Source: Ambrosia x helenae | Lineage: Eukaryota > Streptophyta > Magnoliopsida > Asterales > Asteraceae | Reading direction: 5' to 3' | Length of the DNA stretch: 64,000 nucleotides | NCBI GenBank assembly: GCA_030844895.1 | Contig: CM061228.1 | Span: 139,984,444 to 140,048,443 of the forward strand | In this document: positions 11,513 through 21,896 of the stretch, one piece after another | Layout of the letters: each line of letters opens with the position of its first letter | How positions within the stretch are numbered: position 1 is the first letter of the stretch | Notes under the pieces: generated by a model | Seen by the model: only the letters and a program-made list of their open reading frames with translations | Told to the model about the DNA's origin: nothing | Database searches by the model: none | Made by a program: the position numbers and the translations under genes

Positions 11513-12577
11513 TAAAATTATGTAGCGCGAAACATGCAATGGCAATGTTTCTTTGTGTAACCAACGGAAATGGTGCCATCCTGTTCAATATAGGGAATCG
11601 GGCTTTCAAGACGCCAAAATCACGCTCAATGACGTTCCAAAGTTTTACATGTGCATGGTTAAATTTCTCTTTATTTGTCGATGCACGTCTCCGACGAAAA
11701 TCTCCAAGCCAATACCTCACATTACGATATGGAGCCATAAATCCTCCTATATGTGCATACGAGGCATCACAAAGATAATATTTCTCTATAAATAAATACA
11801 ATTAATCAGGATATTAAAATAAGATAACAATATTTAACAAACCATAAACATACTTAGTTGTGGAATCAGGAATGGTGCATGTGGATCTGATAATGCCCCT
11901 GACAATACTACAACATCATGTATTACCCCTTCCTAGTCGGCCACAATGAAAGTAATAATCATGTTGAAGTCACAAATTGCTAATACATTTTGATAACAAT
12001 CCCATTTTCCCCTTCCTCTATATAAATATTGCTTACTAGTAGGGACAACATGTATCAAAGTTCCATCTAGTTCACCAACCGTACCTTTAAAAACCCGCTG
12101 TAGCCTCTTGTTATGTCCCGGAATGTTTGGATTTGGATTAAATGAAGTTACTATCATATCTTTGGCGAAAAGAATCATTTTATCCAAGACTTCATAAAAA
12201 AAATTACGAATTGTTTGGTTTGATTGTTGAAATCTATAGAAGAAGGTTGAGGTGGGGGCGGCGGCGGGCTGGGGGAGGAGAAAGCGGGAAGGGGGATGAG
12301 GAGGGAGGAAAAGGTGGGAAGGCGAAGGGAGATGGAGGCGGCTACGGGAAGGGGGGATGGTGGGAGAAGAAGGCAGGAGGGGGGGGGAGGTGGGTGTGGC
12401 GTCGGGCTGGGGGAGGAGGAGGGAGTGTTGGAACATGCAGGTGGAAGGAGGGGGCGGCGGTGGGCTGGGGGAGGAGGAGGGAAGGCAGCAAAGACGGCTA
12501 GAGCTAGGGGAGGAGGAAGGAGGAAAAGCTAGGGTTTGAGAGGGTTGAGAGAGTTTGATAGGAGAAATGTCTGACAA
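11478..12577 (-). pseudogene. PIF/Harbinger DDE transposase relic
   Basis: Read on the minus strand, the DDE_Tnp_4 nuclease fold is clear. GELDGTLIH carries the first Asp, YYLCDASY the second Asp, and NVIERDFGVLK the catalytic Glu. The segment from FQQSNQTI through LYRGRGKWDCYQNVLAIC is typical of plant Harbinger nucleases. An in-frame TAG near 11934 stands where the family usually has Trp (after IVAD). A possible intron with GT/AG borders separates this exon from the YYLCDASY exon (11478 to about 11790). The N-terminal helix-turn-helix region is replaced by a Ser/Pro-rich frame from the G-rich stretch at 12236-12540. The C-terminus reads through into foreign sequence. It would have acted with a Myb-like partner, relics of which occur elsewhere in the window. 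Confidence 0.8.
12236..12540. repeat. G-rich low-complexity stretch
   Basis: The plus strand is dominated by GGGGGAGGAGG-like words with CGGCGGG blocks and imperfect internal duplication. It creates long Gly/Arg frames on one strand and Ser/Pro frames on the other. I interpret all of these as non-genic. Confidence 0.65.
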
Positions 12578-12589
12578 ATGGAAGAGGAA

Positions 12590-13744
12590 GTTGAGAAGAC
12601 ATTAGAAGACCTTGAACCATGTTTGTTTGGAGAAGAGGACGTGCAGACAATAGGTCTTCCAAAAAACAAACAGGTTGCAGGAAAGTAGACAACTCTTGTG
12701 ATGGATGTCATTTGGTTTCTTACAAGACCTAAAAATTAAAGATATTGGTGTCTAAAAGGTGTTGAAAGTTAAATATGGTTGTTGGACAACGTTCAAGAGT
12801 TCAAATGATGCAAAAGGATGAATTAGGACACCCCAATGTTGTTCAATTTTCTCAGCTTTGTTCGTCGTTTGCTTACTACTTAGCATGGTTATACGACACA
12901 CTAGTTATCGACAAGATTAACAACTTTTCAAGGGTGGACTCAGTTGTTCCTTTTCACTCATTGGGCTTTCAAATTTCTCTTAACAAAGAAGCCCACCCAA
13001 AAGGGGTAAGTTTAATAAGCCAGCCCAACCCAAGTTAACAAGACAATTTGCCCTTTTATTAGGCAGCATATGTGGACTAGACTTTCAAACATTTTGTTTT
13101 TGTATTTCTTGGTTTACAAGAGGTTTACTAGTAATTTTCTCTTTTCCATAATCATTTTTTATTTATACTTGTTGTTTGATGTTTTGGTCTAAGTTCTGTA
13201 ATTTTGATGCATAGTTTTGTAACTTCATTTTGATAATTGTTTTTTGTTTTTATTTTTATTATTAATGGTACATATGTAGTTTAGGCTTCTAAACAACACA
13301 AATACTATGCATAAACTAAAATTTATAAAACAGAAGAAATTCAGCTATAAGCAAAAGAGAAGGCAAAACAACACATTCTCTACAATTAGCCAGCAAATGA
13401 GCAATAGCATTTAAGTTTATTACTTGAATATAAGAAATAAGATAAGTCTAACCAAAGTGAAGTAAGAATTCATGTTTACATCTAAAAAATCACATATTCT
13501 TCAAAGCTAATGACCATTCAAAGAATCCGGCTCATGTTTTTACTAAAAACACCACTCTTGGTTCCGCCATTGGAACCAATATTAGTATTTTTGCATTTTG
13601 CACGGTTTTAAAAGAACAATAATAGAAAATGTGAGGACATGGTCAATGATGGAAGCGAACATGAGTCATTTTAGTATCATGTTTTATTTCACCAAACACA
13701 CTAAAAACAATGCATAATAAGGTCAATGGTCAAGTGATATAGAT
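12590..13744. other. Intergenic, no gene recognised
   Basis: AT-rich sequence. The open frame at about 12775-13038 shows no domain I recognise. Nothing else stands out until the hAT-like element. Confidence 0.4.
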
Positions 13745-13752
13745 ATCACATC

Positions 13753-14272
13753 CAGGGGCGGATCTACGTTGGTTGGAACGGGTTCACATGAACCCATTGC
13801 GTTTCGAAATTTTAATGGATATTCTATATAATAAACTGCAATGAACCCATAACTATTATTAGATCTGAACCCATAGCTAAATTACAACCATGGTCAAGTG
13901 GATAAAACCTATGTTTCCTTTCGGTGATTCCCGAGTTCGACACTCTTACTATAGTTTTTTTGGTATTATTTTAATTTCAAGTTACTTTAAACATAAAACA
14001 CCCATCTAATTTTCATTTAGTTTTGTATCTTATTTTTAATTCAAGTTAGTTTAAGCATAAAACATCCATTTAGGGGATCGAAATTTTAGATTCAGACCGA
14101 AATTTTTTATGCGTGGTTCTATGAGATTGGAGCCGGATATTTTTTCAGCGTCCTCGTTTACTTTCCCTACACTAACCGTCGAACCGGACCATAATTTTTA
14201 TGCCCGGTTTTATGAGATTGGAGCATCTAAAAACAATGAACCCATTGGAAAAATTTTCTAGATCCGCCACTG
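13753..14272. mobile_element. Non-autonomous hAT-like element, perfect 8-bp TSD
   Basis: The left end CAGGGGCGGATCTA and right end TAGATCCGCCACTG are 14-bp inverted repeats with one mismatch. ATCACATC is duplicated exactly on both sides (13745-13752 and 14273-14280), the 8-bp duplication of the hAT superfamily. It is 520 bp without transposase. Inside, an A-box-like TGGTCAAGTGG (about 13892) and a B-box-like GAGTTCGACAC (about 13933), followed by a T-run, resemble a tRNA-derived pol III promoter. A roughly 45-bp motif ending in TATGAGATTGGAGC is duplicated at about 14095-14135 and 14190-14225. Confidence 0.85.
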
Positions 14273-14429
14273 ATCACATCTATTTAGTGGTGTGCAAATT
14301 AATTATCAAATAAAACCCTACACTTTTAACTAAAATTGAGACCTCTGGTTAAGATGTTAACATAGTTTGGAGAACCAACCACAAGATTAAAAAGAGACCC
14401 CACATTGGCGTGCACCAGTTACTTATGAT

Positions 14430-16375
14430 TATGGGTGGTAAAATGGGTAGGTTGGGTGGGTTTGGTTGTTGGGTCAGGATGGGTTTGGGTTAGGATGAGT
14501 ATGGGTCAAGATGGATAGATTAAAAAAATGGGTTAGGATGGGTTGGGTCAGGATGGGTTTGGGTCTGGATGGGTTTGGGTATGGATGGTTTGTTTATGGA
14601 TGGTTTGGATTAAGATAGGTTCACATTAAAATAGATTAAAATTTTTAAAAAAAATTAGAATAACAATAAAAAATTTAAAAAGTAAATAAAAATAAAAAAA
14701 AAAACAAAAATAAACTTAAATATAAAATTTTAGGGGATCTGAAATATTTCATTTTGAACCGGACCGGTTCGACCCTATCGGGCCGGATAACAACCCGGAC
14801 CGTTACGACCCGGCCAGGCCGGTAGCGACCAGAACTGTTTCGACCTGACCCGTCCCGTAGCGACCCTGACCGTTTCGACCCGGCCGTTTCAACCTGACCC
14901 GTCCCGTTTCGACCCGGCCGGGCCCGGTAGCGACCCGGACCGTTTCAAACCCGGTCGGGCCCGGTAACGACCCGGACCGTTTCAACCCGACAAGACCGGT
15001 AGCGACCCAGACCGTTTCGACCCCACCGGGCCTGGTAACGACCCAGACCGTTTCGACCTGACCCGTCCCGTAGCGACCCGGATTGTTTCGACCCGGCCGG
15101 GCCTGGTAACGACCCGGACCGTTTCGACCCGACGGGACCGGTAGCGACCCGGACCGTTTCGACCCGCCCGGGCCCGGTAGCGACCCGGACCGTTTCGAGC
15201 CGACGGGACCGGTAGCAACCCGGACCGTTTCGACCCGACCGGGCCCAGTAACGACCCGGACCGTTTTGACCCGCCCGGGCCCAGTAGCGACCCAGACCGT
15301 TTCGACCCGCCCGGGCCCGGTAGCGACCCGGACCATTTCGACCCGCCGGGTATCGGTAGCGACCCAGACCGTTTCGACCCGACCGGGCCCGGTAACGACC
15401 CGGACCGTTTCGACCCGACCGGGACCGGTAACGACCCGGACCGTTTCGACCCGACCGGGCCCGCTAACAACCCTGACCGTTTCAACCTGACCCGTCCCGT
15501 AGCGACCCGGCCGGGCCCGGTAGCGACCCGGACCGTTTCGACCTGGTCGGGCCCTGTAACGACCCGGGCCGTTTTGACCCGACGGGACCGGTAGCGGCCC
15601 GGACCGTTTCAACCCGACCGGGCCCGGTAACGACCCGGACCGTTTCGACCTGACCGGGCCCGGTAACAACCCAGACCGTTTCAACCTGACCCGTCCCGTA
15701 TCGACCCGGACAGTTTTGACCCGGCCGGGCCCTGTAGCGACCCATACCGTTTTGACCCGACCGGGCCCGGTAGCGACCCAGACCGTTTCAACCTGACCCG
15801 TACTGTTTCGACCCGACCGGGCCCGTTATCGACCCGGACCGTTTTGGCCTGACCGATCCCGTTTGCAACCTGGATCGTTTTGACCCGACCGGGCCTGTCA
15901 AAGACCAGGCCAATTCAAACCGAATGGGCCGGTCAAGAACCCAAACCGTTTGGACTCGATTAAGCCTGCTAACGACTCGAACCGTTTCGATGAGGTTGGT
16001 CTCGTTAACGATTCGTGTTGTTTCGACATGGTCATCAGTTAACTACCCGAACGGTTTCAAACCGTCTGGGTTATCAACAAATGCAAAAGATATAATTTTT
16101 TGTTTTTAGTGACATTGATTTGTATGAGGCATCAACACTTTTGGTGTTGGGTGAGTTTTAATTCAGTTTTGTATATGATTATCTAAAAATACCCATCTTG
16201 ACCCATTTATTTTTTTTGACATACCCATCCTGACCCACTTACTTATTTCCTACAATTAAAATTACCCATCCTAACCCCCTTGAAAATTATACTAAACCCA
16301 TTTAACCCACAAGGTCAAATTTTAAACCCAAAACAACCCAAACTCAAATAGATGGGTTGAAATTGCCAGGTCTAA
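14430..16375. repeat. Repeat block: inverted GGGT-rich arms around a minisatellite
   Basis: The left arm (about 14430-14610) is made of GGGTTTGGGTTAGGATG-like words. The right arm (about 16195-16370) carries the inverse, ACCCATCCTGACCC. The two arms flank an AT-rich spacer and the 36-bp minisatellite. The layout resembles the other foldback-like elements here, but I could not find a target-site duplication, so the exact ends are uncertain. Confidence 0.5.
14750..16060. repeat. 36-bp GC-rich minisatellite, roughly 35 copies
   Basis: The unit is close to GACCCGGACCGTTTCGACCC plus GACCGGGCCCGGTAAC. Copies vary, and some carry an alternative CTGACCCGTCCCGTAGC block. The core CCGGGCCCGG is a perfect palindrome. 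Because 36 bases equal 12 codons, point changes and whole-unit losses keep phase, producing Arg/Gly/Pro-rich open frames of up to 293 codons on both strands. These are not genes. High CpG density makes it a likely methylation target. Confidence 0.85.
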
Positions 16376-16735
16376 TTGGTATAATAGCATTTTTTTTTTT
16401 GTGTGTTTTTATTTCATTTCAGTTTCTTTCCTAAAGAAATGTATTTTATAAAATTATTAGGCACAGTGTTAGGCAGATATTATCGTGCTGGTCAGACGGT
16501 CCTTCTTGCATTACTCAGTGCCCGGTTCAGCTCGGTAAAAGTTTCACTTACAATTTTACTTTAGCGGGACACTTTTTTGGCATGCCCATTTTTCATGGCT
16601 TAGAGCTACTGTTTAGTGTTTACGGCGCCCTTATCGTCTACCCTAAAACAGGGGTTCCCTACCCTTTTATACACCCTTATGAAGATTTGTTAATCGTTAC
16701 TTTTTTTTAATGTAATTTTTTTTTGTAGTAAACTA
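16376..16735. other. Intergenic, no gene recognised
   Basis: T-rich sequence with no coding similarity that I recognise. It probably belongs to the same transposon relic as the fragment that follows. Confidence 0.35.
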
Positions 16736-17011
16736 TCAAGACAAGCATTTGTTTTGGGAGAAAGTTCGAGAGACTTTTTTAAAGCCATGGGTCGAGGGAA
16801 ATATCGGGAAAACGATTCGATATCGGAAACGTTCGGAAACTATGCAATAAAGAGTGGTCGAGAATCAAAAGTTCGTGGCGATCCAAGAATCAAGGCAAAT
16901 GGAAAAAGATATTGAATTTTTGTCCAAATCGATCGACCACCTCCAAGGAGAAGCACTACGACTAGCACAAATTTATAGGCAACGAATCATTGAAAAATAT
17001 AATTTGCACTA
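16736..17011 (+). pseudogene. C-terminal fragment of a PIF/Harbinger Myb-like ORF1 (NAM-associated type)
   Basis: The last part reads, in one frame, RQMEKDIEFLSKSIDHL then LRLAQIYRQRIIEKYN and a stop. This matches the C-terminal coiled region of the Myb-like accessory protein of Harbinger elements as I know it. Upstream the frame is broken. The following 320 bases end with a CTACACATGGTCTAA motif, which may be the terminal repeat of a deleted element. Confidence 0.5.
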
Positions 17012-17468
17012 GAAATGTTTGTTTTTGTAGTATGTCTCACTTTTTTTAAGTTGTGTGTTTTTTAGTTGTATGGTTTTAATTATTATTATTATTTGTATGG
17101 TTTTAATATTATTTGTAAGTTTTTTTAATTAATATTATTTGTGTTTTTTTATTACTTTTACTTGATTAATTAAAAAAATAATAATAATAAACAACCAATC
17201 ATTGGTATGGGCCTTAAATTTAAGGTCCCTCCACAACACCTAATTTTAAATTAAAGCCACATGTTGACTCAGCTGCTATGTGAACCAATCACTGAGGGAG
17301 CCTTAAATTTAAAACCCCCTACTACACATGGTCTAAGTTTTACTTTTTGAACAACAATCTTTTCACTCTTAAATATTTACCTAAATAAGTTTTACTTTTT
17401 GTTACAGTCATCTAGCAAATTCTAACCGTTTTACTTTTTTTCTTTTGAATAACGATTTTTAGATTTTC
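17012..17468. other. Probable end of a PIF-type element, otherwise empty
   Basis: AT-rich. Two copies of a GCCTTAAATTTAA motif occur at about 17211 and 17301. No coding signal. Confidence 0.35.
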
Positions 17469-17484
17469 TAGGGTACGAATACCT

Positions 17485-17891
17485 TTTTGTAAGGTGATTT
17501 TCTATGTTGTGGCAGAGAATATCACAACCCCTAGAAGGGGATCCTCTAGCAACTCTACAATGGTCAGACTATGTTGTCTTAACCGGGCTCACGTTGATGC
17601 GAGAGTGGTCGGCCCACAAGCGAGTCGAGGCTGCGCATAAGGGGCACTAAGGCTTCCATCCGGAAAATTTCCCGCCACTTGACAGATGTTGCACCCTCCA
17701 TAAGAGGCAAGCCTCTCTGGAGTAAATGCACGGTAGTAGAAAACCGGGGGCTATCAGAATCGAACCTGACCCCTCCGAAGAGAGTAGGCGCAACAATCAC
17801 TTGAAAAATATTCAACCATATATGATGAAAATGGGGATCGAACCCTTGATCACATAAAGTGAACAAAGGCCACTCCACGACTATGGCCGGA
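17485..17891 (-). mobile_element. tRNA-like SINE or SINE-tailed composite, 16-bp TSD
   Basis: On the minus strand the head reads GCCATAGTCGTGGAGTGGCC then GATCAAGGGTTCGATCCCC, a good A box and B box spaced as in a tRNA. Direct repeats TAGGGTACGAATACCT (17469-17484) and TAGGATACGAATACCT (17892-17907) differ at one base. At 407 bp it is long for a SINE, so the distal part may be an unrelated tail. The same head appears in the copy ending at 41161. Confidence 0.75.
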
Positions 17892-17907
17892 TAGGATACG
17901 AATACCT

Positions 17908-18225
17908 ATTATAGCTTCCAACCTTCTGATCAGTAAGGCATACCTCAATCATGAAAACAACCCATTACATTGTTAGGAGCAAAGCTTAAACAGTATAGAC
18001 AAAGTCAAAAGAAAAAAAACAAACAAAAGATATGAGAAGGTAAAGCACACAAATCAAAACCAAACAGAAAACATGAAGTCAAAATTATATTTCTCCATTA
18101 ATTACATTTCTTTAAATAAAGCTGTAACAGTCACAGATGAATGAACACATTCAACAATCCCCATTTATCTATAAAATCATAAAAGTTAAAACTTTTCCAG
18201 TTTTCCAATATTGACCAACTTCATA
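17908..18225. other. 3' flank of the ZAT gene
   Basis: AT-rich, no coding signal. It probably holds the 3' UTR of the minus-strand zinc-finger gene. Confidence 0.4.
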
Positions 18226-18998
18226 TTAATCATCATCTTCATCATCTTCATCACTTGGAGCAGGAAGATTAAGATCAATCAGATTAATGCTCTCTTGAAC
18301 CACCTGTTTACTAGTAACATGTGATCTCTTGTGACCACCTAGAGCTTGACCAGAAGCAAACACTTTAAAACACACATGACATTCATAACTTTTTTCTTTA
18401 ACCAACACATTTCTTGTTTGCTGATACTTGTTGTTATGCTGAAACTGCTCATTCACTTTAATTCTCTTGTGACTTGCTATATGTCCACCTAATGCTTGAT
18501 ATGATTTAAACCTTCTGTTGCATGTTTCACATCTGTAACTGTTTCTTGTTTGAGTTTGTTTCACTTCAACAACTTCTTCATCCGATTCCGATTCCAATTC
18601 ATCATCATCTTCTTCTTCTTCTTCTTCTTGTTCTTGTTCTTGTTGTTGTTGTTCATCATGGGTCCATGTATCTCTTGATAACATCATCAAACAGTATGCA
18701 ACAACTTCTTCTGGTGACAGTTTCTGATCTTTTATATGATTAAACTCATGCAAATGTTGTTGATCACCAAACCATGAGCTTTCGGGTCTCCGAACCCGCT
18801 TCGATCGTTGCCGGGCAGTCGGGTTTCTTGACATCTCTGATTTGAGTTCTTCAGATGATGATAGTGAAGGTGATGGTGATGGTGATGGTTTTGGGTTGGG
18901 TTGACGTAGAGATTAAGCATGTGAGATCTCATGTGACCACCTAAAGCTCTGCCATTAGCAAAGAGTTTTAAGCAGAGTTTGCACTTGTGTTTCTCCAT
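18226..18998 (-). CDS. ZAT4/ZAT9: C2H2 zinc-finger transcriptional repressor of the ZAT4/ZAT9 type, one frameshift
   Basis: Three plant Q-type fingers are visible: an N-terminal finger CKLCLKLFANGRALGGHMRSH split by spacing as C-x2-C-x12-H-x3-H, then RCETCNRRF...QALGGHIASH, then CHVCFKVF...QALGGHKRSH. A Leu-rich segment (EEVVAYCLMMLSRD) lies between fingers 1 and 2, and the C-terminus carries the DLNLPAP EAR repression motif. This order (one finger far from a closely spaced pair) is that of ZAT1/4/9. The frame from the ATG at 18996-18998 and the frame carrying fingers 2 and 3 differ by one base. The shift lies in or just after the AACCCAACCCAAAACC stretch, about 18886-18905. It could be a real mutation or an assembly error. 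Internal initiation at 18834 would give a two-finger protein. There is no intron. Confidence 0.85.
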
Positions 18999-19384
18999 TA
19001 GTAAGTTCTACTGTTTCTCTTACTAAAAGTATGTGTGGTTTATGTATGGGTTTGAATGAAGTTTAAGTAAAGAGTGTGTTGAAACTTAAAGGAGTAGGTG
19101 ACAAGCATTCCTTTACCAAGAGTGATATACAAAAGTAACAAAAAAAAATATATATTTTTAATAGTTGATAACGATGACATTAATTATGAACTTAATGTTG
19201 TATTTGACTTTTAAAACAATTGAATGCTTATTTTATTTTATATTTTCTTTTAACACTAAATAGGCCATTGTGTTAATTGTTAAGGGCGTTGCATACTACA
19301 TTTGGGATGTATATTAACCCGCGTTGCATGACATTCCCTTTTGTTAGCGGCGTTAAAGAGGTTATTTTTTAACATGTTAACGAG
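18999..19384. other. Upstream region of the ZAT gene
   Basis: AT-rich, no coding signal. It should contain the 5' UTR and promoter of the minus-strand zinc-finger gene. No specific binding site could be supported. Confidence 0.4.
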
Positions 19385-19388
19385 ATAT

Positions 19389-19925
19389 TAAGACTGTGGT
19401 ATGGGGTCAGCTTGGGGACGGTGAAGGCGTCTTAGGCTGGTCAACACCGCCTCGGCCGCCCCTGACCCGTCTAAAATGGCTATATTTAGACGCCTTGGCC
19501 GTGCTTTTTGATTGGTTGTTTGCTTTGTGTGGGACCCCTCTCCAATACCCCTTTTTTCCGTCCCATTTAAAAAAATAGTCATGAGGATCTATGCACATCG
19601 GCTGGAGGTTGAAGATGATGTATAATAGAGTTTATTTCATATTTCCAGTTAGCCTCGTGAAATATTAGGTAAAGTACAAATTATTATTGATATTTTCAGT
19701 TAGCCTCTTGAGTTTAATTCATTTATATTTTAATTATATATTATTTATAATTTAGAATTAAATATATAAAAGGCTAGAACAATAGAAGTGGAAGACTACC
19801 TAAGGAAAACTACCCCCACAACCTTAGGTAGTCCTCAAGTTGTCTAAATACAAAGGGGACCCACTTTTTGTTGACGTGGCGGCAAGGCCTCCCAAGTCTT
19901 GCCTCAACCATACCACATAGTTTAA
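19389..19925. mobile_element. Probable Tourist-like MITE
   Basis: The left edge ACTGTGGTATGGGG and the right edge CAACCATACCACATAGT are imperfect inverted complements, with TTA at the left and TAA at the right boundary. The interior contains GC-rich arms (CGGCCGCCCC near 19457) and an AT-rich middle. The arms differ by indels, so it may be two nested copies. Open frames across it are not genes. Confidence 0.45.
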
Positions 19926-20300
19926 AAGTCTATTTTTTTTTTCTTTTTTTGTTTTAAACCTAAAACTATTAAAAGGTGTGATTATGTGAAATTAAACCAT
20001 TTTCTTAAAGTGAAGTTAAGCTAATAGGGAAAAGTGGATGTTTTGACGTTTAGCTAGAGTTAAAAAAAAGGTTAAAATACCTCATAGCCTTATCTCCACT
20101 TAAACTTAACATCAATTATTTTAACTAAAATGTAAATTTTACTTTGTCTCCAAACCAAACGTTAAATTTTCAAAAAACATTTTATGAATAATTTTAAAAG
20201 AAGAAACAAAACATACATTTTACTTTGGGAAATAAATACTTATAGTAATTAAGGATTTTGAGTAATAAAGTATAATAAAACATAAAACTTTTTGTAAGTT
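19926..20300. other. Intergenic, no gene recognised
   Basis: AT-rich with no coding signal. Confidence 0.4.
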
Positions 20301-20303
20301 ACA

Positions 20304-20455
20304 ACCAGCATTGCTCTCGTTTAACCTGGATTCAATAGAGGAAGGGTTCGCCCCCTCTCACGCTCGCCCTTAAACTATATTGTTCTCATTTAATCTGGAT
20401 TCGATAGAGGGAGGCTTGGCCCCTCCCACTTTCACTCCCGCCTTTGAACATGTAT
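20304..20455. repeat. Diverged 78-bp tandem duplication
   Basis: Two neighbouring segments share the order TTGCTCTCGTTTAACCTGGA / TTGTTCTCATTTAATCTGGA, then GATAGAGGGAGG, then CCCCCTC. They are about 80 bp apart. Confidence 0.5.
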
Positions 20456-20557
20456 TAGTTATATGTGTAAAAGTAGCATTAGTTAAATAAATAATAATTA
20501 AAGTGTATTTTGATAATTCAAATTATCTTCTAGTATAGTAAGATCATAGAGTTAGGG

Positions 20558-20778
20558 CCTGTTTGGTAGCTTCTTAATGAGGCTCTGAATCATTCAACTT
20601 TGAATGATTCAGCATTCAGACTGTTTGTTTCAACCTAAAAAAGGCTTTGAATGGAATGGTTAAGAGCTGAATCATTCAGACTTAGTGTATAGCTGAATCA
20701 TTCAGCACTTGATCATTCAGCCTTTTAACCATTCAGACCTCTTAATGATTCAGTACTTAGCCAACCAAACAGCCCCGT
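20558..20778. mobile_element. MITE with GGGCCTGTTTGG-type ends
   Basis: The left end GGGCCTGTTTGGTAG and right end CCAACCAAACAGCCCC are inverted complements with small differences. The interior is made of CTGAATCATTCA words in both orientations. No clean target duplication was found. A diverged relative lies at about 41515-42240. Confidence 0.65.
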
Positions 20779-20779
20779 A

Positions 20780-21810
20780 GTGTGACTAATAATTTTACTT
20801 TTGTTATAATTGTAAATTGACTCTGACGGAGAAGTAACTTTACTTTCATTTATGTGGTTTCAAAACAATTTATAATATTCTTATTGTCATATAAACGAGT
20901 CAAGTGTTTAACGTATACCATGCTACTTTTTCTCTACATTGAGATTGTTCTTCACAATGAAAGTAAAAAATTAAGAACATAACTAATCACATTGTAAGTA
21001 TGAATTATTATATGCTAATTAATCATAATTTAAGTTCTTAAAACTCAATTTATTTTCATTACATTATTATTATTATTACCATTACCATTACCAATATATT
21101 AATTTACATGGCTGAAGAATAGTAATAGATTTTTAATATCTCTTATAGGTTTCATTCCTAACCCTTATATTTTAAATGATATATTTCTTTAACTAATTGT
21201 TCATTTTCCATTTAATTTGGTTTTTTCCTTAAAAACTTACGTTTGTTAAAGCATTCACAACCCAGGAATCAAATTATGTGAGGGGTTTCTTCAAATTATA
21301 TGGGGTGGGTGTAAGTGGTTGTGAGTGGAGGAGAGATAAAATATTTAGAGAAAGCACCGCTCACCCCAATATATGAAAAGCTATTGTTCACCCATATATA
21401 TATATATTTTATTTTTTTTTAAGTTGTTGTGAGTGAAGAAAGAGAAAATATAATGATAAAAATATGAAAAAAATATTATTATTTTAATTAGGAGAGAGAA
21501 GATTTAGGGGTGAAGTAGTGATTTTTAGTGTAATTTAATGGAGAAGATTTGATGGAGGGGATGTGAATGCTCTTACCTTCCTTAAAAACGTTTAAATGCA
21601 CGGATGTACTAAATTTATCGAGTGCCGGTAGGGTACTAAGATTTTGATGAACCAAACCGACACCATTAGTACTAGTATCAGGTATTATTGAAAGCAGTAC
21701 TGATATTCATATTTATAATCTTTGATCGATGTAAAACACGTATCAAATTTTTATTTCTTTTCGGGTTCTTTATTGAGTACCGATATCATGACGAATCAAA
21801 CCAATACTAA
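20780..21810. other. Intergenic, no gene recognised
   Basis: AT-rich sequence with short microsatellites (ATT and ATTACC repeats near 21065). A GAGTG/GGAGAG-rich segment around 21290-21570 looks like a small MITE, but I could not define its ends. Confidence 0.35.
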
Positions 21811-21828
21811 TTGAAATCGAATTCATGC

Positions 21829-21853
21829 CGCATTGCGCGGGATATCAAACTAG
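21829..21853 (+). mobile_element. Helitron-like 3' end
   Basis: CCGCATTGCGCGGG can form a short hairpin and is followed about 8 bases later by CTAG and then T, the form of a plant Helitron 3' terminus. The 5' partner was not found. Confidence 0.5.
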
Positions 21854-21896
21854 TTTTTAATTAGAAACAAATAAAATGGGGTGAGCCGCATAGCTC

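Noticed and set aside
12142..12540. Glycine/arginine-rich frames of up to 119 codons
   Set aside because: They lie on G-rich simple sequence inside a transposase relic and overlap frames on the opposite strand.
14803..15745. Long Arg/Gly/Pro-rich open frames on both strands
   Set aside because: They are translations of a 36-bp tandem repeat whose length is a multiple of three. No start context, domain or codon bias supports a gene.
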